Shown piece after piece: positions 56,571-64,000 of a DNA stretch of 64,000 nucleotides. The translations under genes were made by a program, and so were the position numbers. Below the pieces are notes generated by a model, which ran no database searches, had not been told where the DNA came from, and saw nothing but the letters and a program-made list of their open reading frames with translations. Location: positions 28,044 to 92,043 of the forward strand of contig SCKK01000006.1 of the NCBI GenBank assembly GCA_004124475.1, given 5' to 3'. Each line of letters opens with the position of its first letter. Positions within the stretch are counted from its first letter, which is position 1. This DNA comes from Fidelibacterota bacterium. GTDB lineage: Bacteria > Fidelibacterota > Marinisomatia > Marinisomatales > SCKK01.

Positions 56571-56954
56571 ATTTACTATAATCTTTTATTTTCCGCACAT
56601 TATTTCACGGTGCGAAATTACCTGTCCCGATGCATATCGGGAAGCTACCGGGGCAATTCGTATTAAGACCAATCCTATTTAAAACTTGTTGTGAAGTTAC
56701 CCGTTCACCATAACTTGTGAAGGTGTAGCTTATCTCGATATCTCTCGAAAAACTACCTAAGTATTTACTAATATTCAAATTTCTCCATAAATATAATTAC
56801 CCAAAGATCAAATCTTATGTAGTTTCATATGATATGGGATCAAAATTACAAAATAAATTACCTCCATTAAAAGTGATTCCCTCCCCTTTATAACCGATTT
56901 TCGCAACGATAAAAATCGACAAATAGATACACAAAAAATCCCTTCAAACACGCT
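56571..56954. other. Spacer downstream of the receptor gene
   Basis: This 384-bp stretch has no supported gene. It contains a TCCCGATGCATATCGGGA hairpin (56625-56642) followed at once by AGCTACCGGGGCA (56643-56655), a copy of the adjacent tRNA 5' end. Confidence 0.55.
56625..56642. repeat. TCCCGA/TCGGGA hairpin
   Basis: TCCCGATGCATATCGGGA is an imperfect member of the hairpin family beside the tRNA-derived 13-mer. Confidence 0.5.
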
Positions 56955-59381
56955 TCAAATCTTCAGTTTGATACCAGCCGTGATTGTTCTTGGCAGTCCC
57001 GGACGCACTCCTGCCGGACGACGAGCCACGATGTATGTTTCATCTGTCAGATTCTGAACACTTATGAAGATCCGGCTGAACTTGTTGATCTTGTATTCAC
57101 TTACGAAATCAAACACCAAGTAGGGGTCGGTGCTTTCAAACAGCTCCATTTCTCCCTGACCAGCCGTTGTACGCATAGCATCGGTATATTTGATACTCAA
57201 GTTACTACTCCACTTCTCAGCCTCAACACCAATACTCGTAAAAAACTGCTGCTCCGGGATATAGGGAATCTTGTCGCCGATACTTACTGTACCCCATGGT
57301 CCAAAATTACTTTCGAATTCGTTTTTGAACTCTGAATTCGTAAAAGTATAACTGAAGTAAATCGGAACAAGTATACCACCTATCCACTTATTGTAATTTG
57401 CCGTCAATTCCAACCCGTAGACATCCACTTCGCCAGCATTGAATTGATCACCTGTTCCTTCACCACCGATGGCTCTCAAGTCAGCTCCCAGCATATTTTC
57501 ATATTGGTTAAAGAAGACAACACCGTACATCTTAAAGGTATTTTTTTTAAGACGTAATCCTACTTCTGCATTGATACTCTCTTCAGCTTTAACTTCGTTT
57601 CCTTCTTTTCCCGGTCCTGGAGGAGAAAAGCCCTTGTGCACTCCCGAAAAGAGACTGACTTCATCATTAAGCTTGTAATCAACACCCATTCCAGGGATCA
57701 GGACGACAATGTCTGTTTTATACAATTTCGGGTCTTGAATTCTATCCGGATCACCCTTGCCGTAGTCTGTTCTGACAAGCTGGATATTTTCTTGGCGCAC
57801 CCCAGCGGTAATTGTTAAACCGGCATAAGACATTTTGTCCTGAAGGAACAGGGAGGTTCCCGAAGCAGAACCAATCCGATTGTCATTGGACCCAGGTTTT
57901 GCCTTGGTCGTTAACACCAATTTGCCAATCGCCATCTGATATTTATCCACATGTTGAAAACGATCCTCCTCGTCTTCATGATATCTAATGCTAAACTGAA
58001 TTTCATGCTCTGCACCTGCAAACAACGCCGAGAAGTTGATAATAGTTTGAACACCCTGGCTAAAGTACGTACGATTGTTGGCTTTAATTTGGTACTCATC
58101 TGCATCGCTATTCTCAGAAGTTAGTAGCTTGAAGGACGTAGATTTCTCAAAAGGGTCGGAAAGAATACTTGCAATTTTTTCACCACCCACCTTATCCAAC
58201 TTATACCAGTTCCGGTGGAAGTCATTTCGGTAGAACGTGGTGGTAATGTCCAGTTTCCGAGCTGGTCTGATGAAATGCCGGAGTTGAACTTGTGAGTGTT
58301 CCGCATCCATTTGGTCTTTCTGGGACGCCAGATACCTCCGATATGGATTCACAGAAAAATCCGTATCGGTCAAGCCCAGATAGGTTTCGTTAGAGATCTC
58401 GTCGGTCATTCCTATCTTTAATTCAAGGGATTGATAGATCCTTACGTCTGTGGATGTATTCACTCGGAACTTGGCTATGTAATCTTTCTTATCAAAACCG
58501 GTGTTACCACCGTTATCCAGTATCTTGAACCCATCAGTTTTGTATAGGTATGTTTCTAACAACCACCCAAAGTGCTTGCGTGAATCCCCAACATGGACAT
58601 GGGTCCTGAATGAGTTATATGCACCAGCAATAATAGTACCACGCATGGTTAATTCAGATGGTACGGAAGTAGAAATCATATTCAGGGCACCACCGTTTGT
58701 GTTGGGTCCATATTTGATCTGGCTCGACCCTTTCCTCACTTCAATGCTTTCCATGCGACCAACTGTTGGGAAGTAATAAGCAGAAGGTGCGGCATAGGGT
58801 GCCGGAGCAATTAATACACCATCTTCCATAAGAGATATCTTTCTGCTGCGTTCTACCCCTGTTCCACGCATTCCGATATTTGGTCGTAATCCGAATCCAT
58901 CCTCTTCCTGGATATTAATACCCGGAACCTCACGCAGAATACGATGGATGTCCCCATAACTGTACTGGTCCAATTCTCTGTGAGTAATAAGATGAACCGA
59001 TCCTGGAATGTTGTAAAGATTTTCCGTGCTTCCAATGAGGTTAGTGCGTTTCTGCACCACCGTGACCATGGGAAATTGAATCGGTGTTTGGCGCATTTCA
59101 ACATTTTCAGTTAAGACACCCGACACAACAGTTATTTCCCTTTTTATCGTTTCGTACCCGATGGCAGAAAAAACGATGATATAGTCACCCATGGGAACAT
59201 ATTTGATTAGATAATGCCCATCCCTGTCTGCGGCACTACCTAAGTCTGTGTATTGCAACAGCACATTTGCAGAGATAATTGGGTGGTTCGTTTCAACATC
59301 TTGGACCATCCCCTTAACAGTTCCTTGACCTATAAGGTTACCAATCATACTTACAAACAATAGGATAAATAGCGTTTTCAT
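56955..59381 (-). CDS. TonB-dependent receptor, FecA-like
   Basis: An 808-residue outer-membrane receptor. Seen: a signal peptide (about 1-19), a carboxypeptidase-regulatory-like domain (about 22-95, QGTVKGMVQDVETNHPIISA), a TonB-box-like MVTVVQKR, then the plug with GDIHRILREVPGINIQEEDG, then LRPNIGMRGTGVERSRKISL and IEVRKGSSQIKYGPNTNG. A beta barrel follows, ending in an Ile-rich strand. The plug resembles FecA-type iron-citrate receptors. The extra N-terminal domain is usual in FCB bacteria. It lies 285 bp downstream of ribH; linkage to the riboflavin operon is possible but not shown. Substrate unknown. Confidence 0.88.
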   Translation of the reverse strand: MKTLFILLFVSMIGNLIGQGTVKGMVQDVETNHPIISANVLLQYTDLGSAADRDGHYLIKYVPMGDYIIVFSAIGYETIKREITVVSGVLTENVEMRQTPIQFPMVTVVQKRTNLIGSTENLYNIPGSVHLITHRELDQYSYGDIHRILREVPGINIQEEDGFGLRPNIGMRGTGVERSRKISLMEDGVLIAPAPYAAPSAYYFPTVGRMESIEVRKGSSQIKYGPNTNGGALNMISTSVPSELTMRGTIIAGAYNSFRTHVHVGDSRKHFGWLLETYLYKTDGFKILDNGGNTGFDKKDYIAKFRVNTSTDVRIYQSLELKIGMTDEISNETYLGLTDTDFSVNPYRRYLASQKDQMDAEHSQVQLRHFIRPARKLDITTTFYRNDFHRNWYKLDKVGGEKIASILSDPFEKSTSFKLLTSENSDADEYQIKANNRTYFSQGVQTIINFSALFAGAEHEIQFSIRYHEDEEDRFQHVDKYQMAIGKLVLTTKAKPGSNDNRIGSASGTSLFLQDKMSYAGLTITAGVRQENIQLVRTDYGKGDPDRIQDPKLYKTDIVVLIPGMGVDYKLNDEVSLFSGVHKGFSPPGPGKEGNEVKAEESINAEVGLRLKKNTFKMYGVVFFNQYENMLGADLRAIGGEGTGDQFNAGEVDVYGLELTANYNKWIGGILVPIYFSYTFTNSEFKNEFESNFGPWGTVSIGDKIPYIPEQQFFTSIGVEAEKWSSNLSIKYTDAMRTTAGQGEMELFESTDPYLVFDFVSEYKINKFSRIFISVQNLTDETYIVARRPAGVRPGLPRTITAGIKLKI

Positions 59382-59666
59382 TTTCCTCTCTTATCTTAAT
59401 TTGACAGCATTCTTAATTGCTAATGAGACTTAATCTCAATTGGAATTTAAAAAACCTCAGCCTAATTGTGCAAATCATTTTTTAACAAAGATAACGTAGT
59501 TAGAAATGGATGACATACCTCGTTGATTGGCTGGTGGCAGGCGGCAGAGTATTAAAAAATTGTACGCAGGATCCTTCGGACGGCTTTTGGTGACGCAGTG
59601 TAAAAACGACTTTCGTCAGATAACGTATAACCGATCAACGATTAACCAATAATCCCATTAACCAAT

Positions 59667-60128
59667 TTAGTCTGTTATGTTTTTTAGGAGGTTCACCATC
59701 TCGATAGCCGCCAGGGCGGCATCCCAACCTTTGTTCCCTGCCTTGCCGCCCGATCGCTCGAGAGCCTGTTCGAGATTGTCCGTGGTCAGCACCCCAAATG
59801 TTACCACCTTCCCGGAATCCAAAGCAAGATTTCCCACCCCTCTGGTGACTTCACCAGCAACATAATCAAAATGAGGCGTTTCACCACGGATCACTGCTCC
59901 CAGACAGATTACGGCGTCTATCTCTTTTTTCTCAACCAATCTCCTGGCAACCGTTGGAATTTCAAAAGAACCTGGCACACGAACTACCGTTATATCCTCC
60001 TCTAAAACTCCATGACGGCGTAGACAATCTACAGCCCCGGATAACAAACTCTCCGTAACGGTGGAATTAAACCGACTTGTCACGATACCGAAGTTTATTC
60101 CTGTACCATTTAAATTTCCTTCAATCAT
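59667..60128 (-). CDS. ribH: 6,7-dimethyl-8-ribityllumazine synthase
   Basis: About 153 residues from ATG 60128, preferred over ATG 60149 because AAGGAAG stands 9 bases upstream and the protein then begins [10 protein letters not shown] like other lumazine synthases. Seen: [44 protein letters not shown] with the substrate-binding residues, and [18 protein letters not shown]. It condenses the ribBA product with the ribD-pathway product. Last gene of the rib operon. Confidence 0.97.
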   Translation of the reverse strand: MIEGNLNGTGINFGIVTSRFNSTVTESLLSGAVDCLRRHGVLEEDITVVRVPGSFEIPTVARRLVEKKEIDAVICLGAVIRGETPHFDYVAGEVTRGVGNLALDSGKVVTFGVLTTDNLEQALERSGGKAGNKGWDAALAAIEMVNLLKNITD

Positions 60129-60246
60129 GTTCAATGACTTCCTTTCCATTCAAAAGATCTAATTTTTAACATCCAAAACCGCAAACGGCTTTGACTCAAT
60201 GGCTAATAGAATATGCCAACCTCTTTGTTCGACATGATCATCAACG

Positions 60247-61458
60247 CTATTTCGTAGATAGCAGGTGCCCTAATTTCTCCTTTTTTACTTTAAGATATTT
60301 CTCATTGGACGGATTTGGGGGGATTTCGATAGGGACTCTTTCCACAATTTCAAGACCATGTCCATCCAATCCAATTAGTTTCCTCGGATTATTCGTCATA
60401 ACACGAAGTTTTGATAATCCCAAATCTGCCAGGATTTGTGCTCCAATGCCATAATCCCGTAGGTCAGCCTGAAATCCAAGCTGTTCGTTAGCCTCTACAG
60501 TATCATAACCCTGATCTTGAAGAGCATAAGCCTTGATTTTATGTTTCAGACCAATACCCCGACCCTCCTGCCGAAGATAGAGGATTACTCCCCGACCCTC
60601 ATGACCAATTGTCTCCAACGATTTTTCCAATTGCTTTCCACAGTCACATCGGAGCGATCCGAAAACATCCCCTGTCAGGCATTCCGAGTGAACCCGCACC
60701 AAAACCGGGTGACCGTCATCTATTTTCCCAATAGTTAATGCAATATTCTGGGTGCTTTCATATTTGGATTCATACAAATGCAAAAGGAAGTTACCCCACT
60801 GGGTAGGGAATTTAACAGTCTCCACAAGGCAGACAAGTTTTTCCCGTTTTTTTCGGTATCGAATGAGATTGGCTATCGTGATAATCTTAAGATCAAATCT
60901 TGTAGCCATCCGTTTTAGTTGAGGCATTCTTGCCATAGAACCATCGGGAGCCATGATTTCGCAAAGAACACCCATCGGAGAAAAACCAGCAAGTTTTGCC
61001 AGGTCCACAGCCGCTTCCGTATGCCCTGCACGTCGGAGAACACCCCCATCTTTGGCAACAATTGGAAAGATATGACCCGGTCGAGCAAAATCATCCGGTT
61101 TTGCATCGTGGTTAACCAAGGCTCGGATGGTCTCATAACGATCAAATACCGAAATTCCAGTTGTGGTGTTTCTAACAGCATCAATGCTGACAGTAAAGTC
61201 CGTCCTGTGAAGAGCGGTATTTCTTCGAGACATGGGTTCCAGTTCCAACTTTTCTGTAAGCTTCTCTGTAATACTCACACAAAGCAGACCACGACCATAC
61301 TTGACCATGAAATTCACAGCTTCGGGCGTTACCATATCGGCTGGTAAAATAAGATCACCTTCGTTTTCCCGGTTCTGATCATCAACTACAATGATCATAC
61401 GACCGGAACGTAAATGTTTAAGAGCCTCATCAATATCTGATAAACAAAATTTACTCAT
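60247..61458 (-). CDS. ribBA: RibBA: DHBP synthase / GTP cyclohydrolase II
   Basis: A 403-residue bifunctional enzyme. The N-terminal DHBP synthase (about 1-200) has [15 protein letters not shown] and [16 protein letters not shown]. The C-terminal GTP cyclohydrolase II (about 205-400) has [20 protein letters not shown], whose Cys residues bind zinc, and [10 protein letters not shown]. It makes both riboflavin precursors. It lies 9 bp after ribE. Confidence 0.98.
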   Translation of the reverse strand: MSKFCLSDIDEALKHLRSGRMIIVVDDQNRENEGDLILPADMVTPEAVNFMVKYGRGLLCVSITEKLTEKLELEPMSRRNTALHRTDFTVSIDAVRNTTTGISVFDRYETIRALVNHDAKPDDFARPGHIFPIVAKDGGVLRRAGHTEAAVDLAKLAGFSPMGVLCEIMAPDGSMARMPQLKRMATRFDLKIITIANLIRYRKKREKLVCLVETVKFPTQWGNFLLHLYESKYESTQNIALTIGKIDDGHPVLVRVHSECLTGDVFGSLRCDCGKQLEKSLETIGHEGRGVILYLRQEGRGIGLKHKIKAYALQDQGYDTVEANEQLGFQADLRDYGIGAQILADLGLSKLRVMTNNPRKLIGLDGHGLEIVERVPIEIPPNPSNEKYLKVKKEKLGHLLSTK

Positions 61459-61467
61459 GACTATACC

Positions 61468-62076
61468 CTACTGTATCAATCTGGACCTCTCTGGCAAAAT
61501 AAGTTTTTCCGCGTATTTTGCAAGGAGGTCTACCTCAATATTGATATGATCCCCTCCCCTCTTATCGCCAAAATTCGTGCCCTGAAGAGTATGGGGTATA
61601 AGAGCAACGGTAAGCATGTTTGCTTTCATATTGGCTATCGTTAAACTTATCCCGTCCAAAGCAATGGGACCTTTCTCAACACAATATCTGGCCAAAAACT
61701 CAGGTATTTCAATCACCCATTCAGCGCTCTGCCCTACTTTCTTTATGCGTTTAACTGTCCCAATGCCATCCACATGTCCCTGAACGATATGCCCTCCAAG
61801 GCGAGTCTCTGGCGTACAGGCTCGCTCCAGGTTTACATCCGTACCCCAAGACCACCCACGGATTGTGGTGCGTTGAATAGTCTCCTGAACTGCCTGAACC
61901 CTAAAAGTCTTCTTACCCCTTGAAATTACGGTCAAACAGATACCGGAAACGCTGATACTGTCGTTTACATCCAACCCATCCAATACTTTTGTGCATTCAA
62001 TGTCCAATTGGAGGCCTTCCGTGATGGGACGAATAGTTACCACTTTTCCCATTTCTTCTATCAATCCGGTAAACAT
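61468..62076 (-). CDS. ribE: Riboflavin synthase, alpha subunit
   Basis: A 202-residue enzyme from the ATG at 62076, which overlaps the ribD stop as TAATG and gives the typical MFTGLIEEMG. An upstream in-frame ATG (62088) would add four residues. Seen: two homologous lumazine-binding halves with SVSGICLTV and GPIALDGISLTI, and HIVQGHVDGIGTV between them. It dismutates two lumazines into riboflavin. Confidence 0.97.
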   Translation of the reverse strand: MFTGLIEEMGKVVTIRPITEGLQLDIECTKVLDGLDVNDSISVSGICLTVISRGKKTFRVQAVQETIQRTTIRGWSWGTDVNLERACTPETRLGGHIVQGHVDGIGTVKRIKKVGQSAEWVIEIPEFLARYCVEKGPIALDGISLTIANMKANMLTVALIPHTLQGTNFGDKRGGDHINIEVDLLAKYAEKLILPERSRLIQ

Positions 62077-63149
62077 TACTCCGTCCATCGATAGCGATGA
62101 AGGACGTCATTCCCAAAAGATTGGGTTTGAACGAGCTTTAACGGCCATTTTCTACCAATAGAATAAATTCCCTCGATAGGATTCAGACCACGTCCCAGGA
62201 ATTTAGGGGCGTAGAAAATATTTATTTCGTCAATCATTCCTGTTTTCAAAAAATATGAAAAGGTTTTTGCGCCACCTTCGACCCATAGAGAAACAATTCC
62301 CTCACTTGCCAGATGATTTAATAGGATACCGATGCTTTTTTCTGGAACCGTGGATAAAATGGGAGAAATCTTGACTTTTCCATGGTTCTGGAAATTCTGC
62401 TTACAGATTAACCAAGTCTTTTGGTCGCGGTTTGAACTCAAAACCCGTGAAGTTTTCGGAGCTCGCATATCAGGATCCAGGATTATTCTCAAGGGATCTC
62501 TCCCATTCCCGTGCGTTGTTAGAAAAGGATCATCTTTAACAATTGTCTCAACACCCACAAGAACCGCATCATATTCGGCACGTCTTTGATGAACCCATTG
62601 ACGTGATTTTGTGTTCGATATCCATTTAGACTTCCCCGATGTCTCAGCCAACCAACCATCCAGTGAAAGCGCCATTTTAAGAGCAACATAAGGACGACGG
62701 TATTTCATAAACGTTATAAAAAATCGATTCAACTCCAGTGCTTCTCTTTCACAAACCTCCGTCTGTACTTCAATCCCATGATTTCGCAGTATCGATAATC
62801 CCTTCCCGTTTATTTTCGGGTTTGGATCCTTCATGGCTACCACAACACGTGATATCCCGACTTTAGTAATAGCTTCCGTACAGGGAGGGGTCTTCCTAAA
62901 AATGGAACAGGGCTCCAAATTGATATAAAGCGTGGACCCTCTAATGTCTGAAGAATTCCCCAGAGATGATTCCGCATCGCGGATGGCATTGATCTCCGCG
63001 TGGTTTCCTCCAAATCTCTTATGATAACCTACACCGATGATCCGATCATTTTTTACAAGAACAGCGCCTACCATGGGATTGGGACTCACATATCCCGCCC
63101 CACGTTTTCCTAGTTCAAGTGCTTGTTTCATATAACCAATTTCATCCAT
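62076..63149 (-). CDS. ribD: RibD: riboflavin deaminase/reductase
   Basis: A 357-residue bifunctional enzyme. Seen: the deaminase domain (about 1-145) with SPNPMVGAVLV, HAEINAI and EPCSIFRKTPPC (zinc ligands), and the reductase domain with ALKMALSLDGWLAE and LWVEGGAKTFSYFL. It carries out two consecutive steps after GTP cyclohydrolase II. First gene of the operon; the start codon touches the U-run of a terminator that belongs to the FMN riboswitch. No Shine-Dalgarno is evident right before the ATG. Confidence 0.98.
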   Translation of the reverse strand: MDEIGYMKQALELGKRGAGYVSPNPMVGAVLVKNDRIIGVGYHKRFGGNHAEINAIRDAESSLGNSSDIRGSTLYINLEPCSIFRKTPPCTEAITKVGISRVVVAMKDPNPKINGKGLSILRNHGIEVQTEVCEREALELNRFFITFMKYRRPYVALKMALSLDGWLAETSGKSKWISNTKSRQWVHQRRAEYDAVLVGVETIVKDDPFLTTHGNGRDPLRIILDPDMRAPKTSRVLSSNRDQKTWLICKQNFQNHGKVKISPILSTVPEKSIGILLNHLASEGIVSLWVEGGAKTFSYFLKTGMIDEINIFYAPKFLGRGLNPIEGIYSIGRKWPLKLVQTQSFGNDVLHRYRWTE

Positions 63150-63179
63150 AAAAAAAAGCCCTGGATAAACCTCCAGGGC
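63150..63179 (-). terminator. Riboswitch terminator abutting ribD
   Basis: On the minus strand GCCCTGGA, a 6-nt loop and TCCAGGGC form a perfect 8-bp stem followed by seven T and then ATG of ribD. A GGAGG lies inside the stem-loop, 19 bases from the ATG. FMN binding to the upstream aptamer would favour this hairpin and switch the operon off. Confidence 0.88.
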
Positions 63180-63193
63180 ATACTTTTATTTGG

Positions 63194-63307
63194 CCTTCTC
63201 CCATCCGGACTGTTACCGTCGGCGCCTGGATTCCACAGGCTCAATCCCAAAAGATTGGGAGTCGCGGGCTTTTACCGCCGGTGGGGACTTCCACCCCGCC
63301 CCGAAAG
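63194..63307 (-). promoter_or_regulatory. FMN riboswitch (RFN element)
   Basis: A 114-nt aptamer on the minus strand with the conserved RFN blocks: TTTCGGGGCGGGG, AAGTCCCCACCGGCGGTAAA, AGCCCGCGA, GGCGCCGACGGTAACAGTC and CGGATGGGAGAAG. It senses FMN and controls the ribD-ribE-ribBA-ribH operon through the terminator just downstream. One variable stem (TCCCAATC/GATTGGGA) is well formed. Confidence 0.97.
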
Positions 63308-64000
63308 CTTATTAATGTATTCTTAATTTACGCATCGATTAGTTCATATGAAATAACTCTCTATAAACTGATTTTTACATATCTCAATTGTGAATATTCA
63401 TCCCTAAAAAATTCCGCCCTCACCAGAGCTAAAAAGCATTACCTGAAAAAGTATCCTATGAATCTTCTTTCTTTAATGTTTTTAACAAAACCAGATGTAT
63501 GGTGACACCAACAGCGATCAGAAATAACAAAATTCAAAAAATCAGGATGTTAACAACAAAAAGAACTGAGTATCCTATTGTACCACAATAAAGCAATGGA
63601 TACAATCTTCATTGTGAGTAATGTCTCAGTCATGGGTAGAAAGTATAGTTGAAAAAGACCCAAAAACCAAAAACCAAGAACCAAACATTTTTTATTTATC
63701 GACGATTCATGCAATCTTGGTTCTTGGGATTTGCCTGCCTGTCGGCAGACAGGGATCTTGGTTCTTTATGCCCCTTGCAATAACTGAGGGATTACCGTTG
63801 TGAGATTAATCCCTTTCCCTTCTCGATAGTTTTTGATGTATGTTCCAAACCATTTGTTCGTTATAAGCCAGTTCCGCGCGATTTTTTAACTGTGTCGTAT
63901 AATAGAAAGTTTAATAAGCTCTAACTCTGGAATTGTAGTGTGAAGAGAGCATTACAATTGCCAATAAGAACCACTTCATAAACATGGAGTCAATACATGA
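63308..64000. other. Right-end spacer
   Basis: This stretch of about 690 bp has no supported gene; a 60-codon frame at 63621-63803 is built from the repeat words and is not a gene. TTGAGA and TATAGA about 60-90 bp upstream of the riboswitch, 16 bp apart, could be its promoter. Words of the CCAAGAACC/GGTTCTTGG type recur at 63658-63768. Confidence 0.45.
63729..63752. repeat. GC-rich palindrome inside a direct repeat
   Basis: GCCTGCCTGTCGGCAGACAGGG, whose core CCTGTC/GACAGG is an inverted repeat, is flanked by ATCTTGGTTCTT on both sides (about 63713-63724 and 63754-63765). It looks like a palindromic unit placed into, or duplicated with, an iterated-word spacer. Confidence 0.55.

Noticed and set aside
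63621..63803. A 60-codon frame near the right end
   Set aside because: It is made largely of the iterated CCAAGAACC-type words and the GC palindrome.

Overview
This window is AT-rich bacterial chromosome, and nearly all genes from about 13.7 kb to the right end lie on the minus strand. Several features point to a Gram-negative of the Fibrobacterota-Chlorobiota-Bacteroidota (FCB) kind. There is a PorU-like C25 peptidase ending in a type IX secretion domain, directly followed by a PorV-like outer-membrane protein. There are also LolCDE-type, TamB and Omp85 genes, a TonB-dependent receptor with an N-terminal carboxypeptidase-regulatory-like domain, and weak ribosome binding sites. A marine lineage such as Marinimicrobia (SAR406) is plausible, but nothing here proves it.

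Left part (1-12 kb) is accessory. It holds a uracil-DNA-glycosylase-like protein, a HEPN-like protein, an 880-bp spacer with a dispersed repeat, and a UvrD-type helicase fused to a PD-(D/E)XK/Fe-S nuclease. An SDR oxidoreductase and a compact rmuC / DNA methyltransferase / putative restriction endonuclease run follow. At 12-17.5 kb are a fusion of a phytol/dolichol-kinase-like domain to DUF92, a BatD-like/DUF58/MoxR operon and a TPR lipoprotein.

The middle (17.6-34.1 kb) is core. In transcription order it reads prfB (with an intact +1 programmed frameshift), lysS, two LolC/E permeases, lolD, clpC, dnaK, tamB and an Omp85 barrel gene.

At 34.2-38.2 kb the core is interrupted by an accessory island. 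It carries a Panacea-type antitoxin, a RelE-like toxin, a mini GIY-YIG nuclease, an integron attC-like hairpin and a HEPN-motif protein. The island is bracketed by two copies of the 3' end of one lipoprotein gene, one intact (37.9 kb) and one a remnant (34.3 kb). This is the most unusual part of the window. PorV and PorU-like genes follow (38.7-44.5 kb), then alanine dehydrogenase.

From 46 to 55 kb is the classic translation operon nusA-infB-DUF503-rbfA-truB-ribF-rpsO-pnp. Its rimP is a pseudogene with a frameshift and two nonsense codons, while every neighbour is intact. A membrane-anchored TPR protein, tRNA-Arg(CCT) and a FecA-like receptor follow. The right end is a riboflavin operon (ribD-ribE-ribBA-ribH) under an FMN riboswitch with a terminator that touches the ribD start codon.

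Intergenic spacers carry three families of small elements: TCCCGAA/TTCGGGA hairpins, GC-rich CCTGCC/GGCAGG palindromes, and spacer-specific iterated words. There is also a roughly 170-240 bp repeat present twice. No rRNA, CRISPR array, transposase or prophage was seen.
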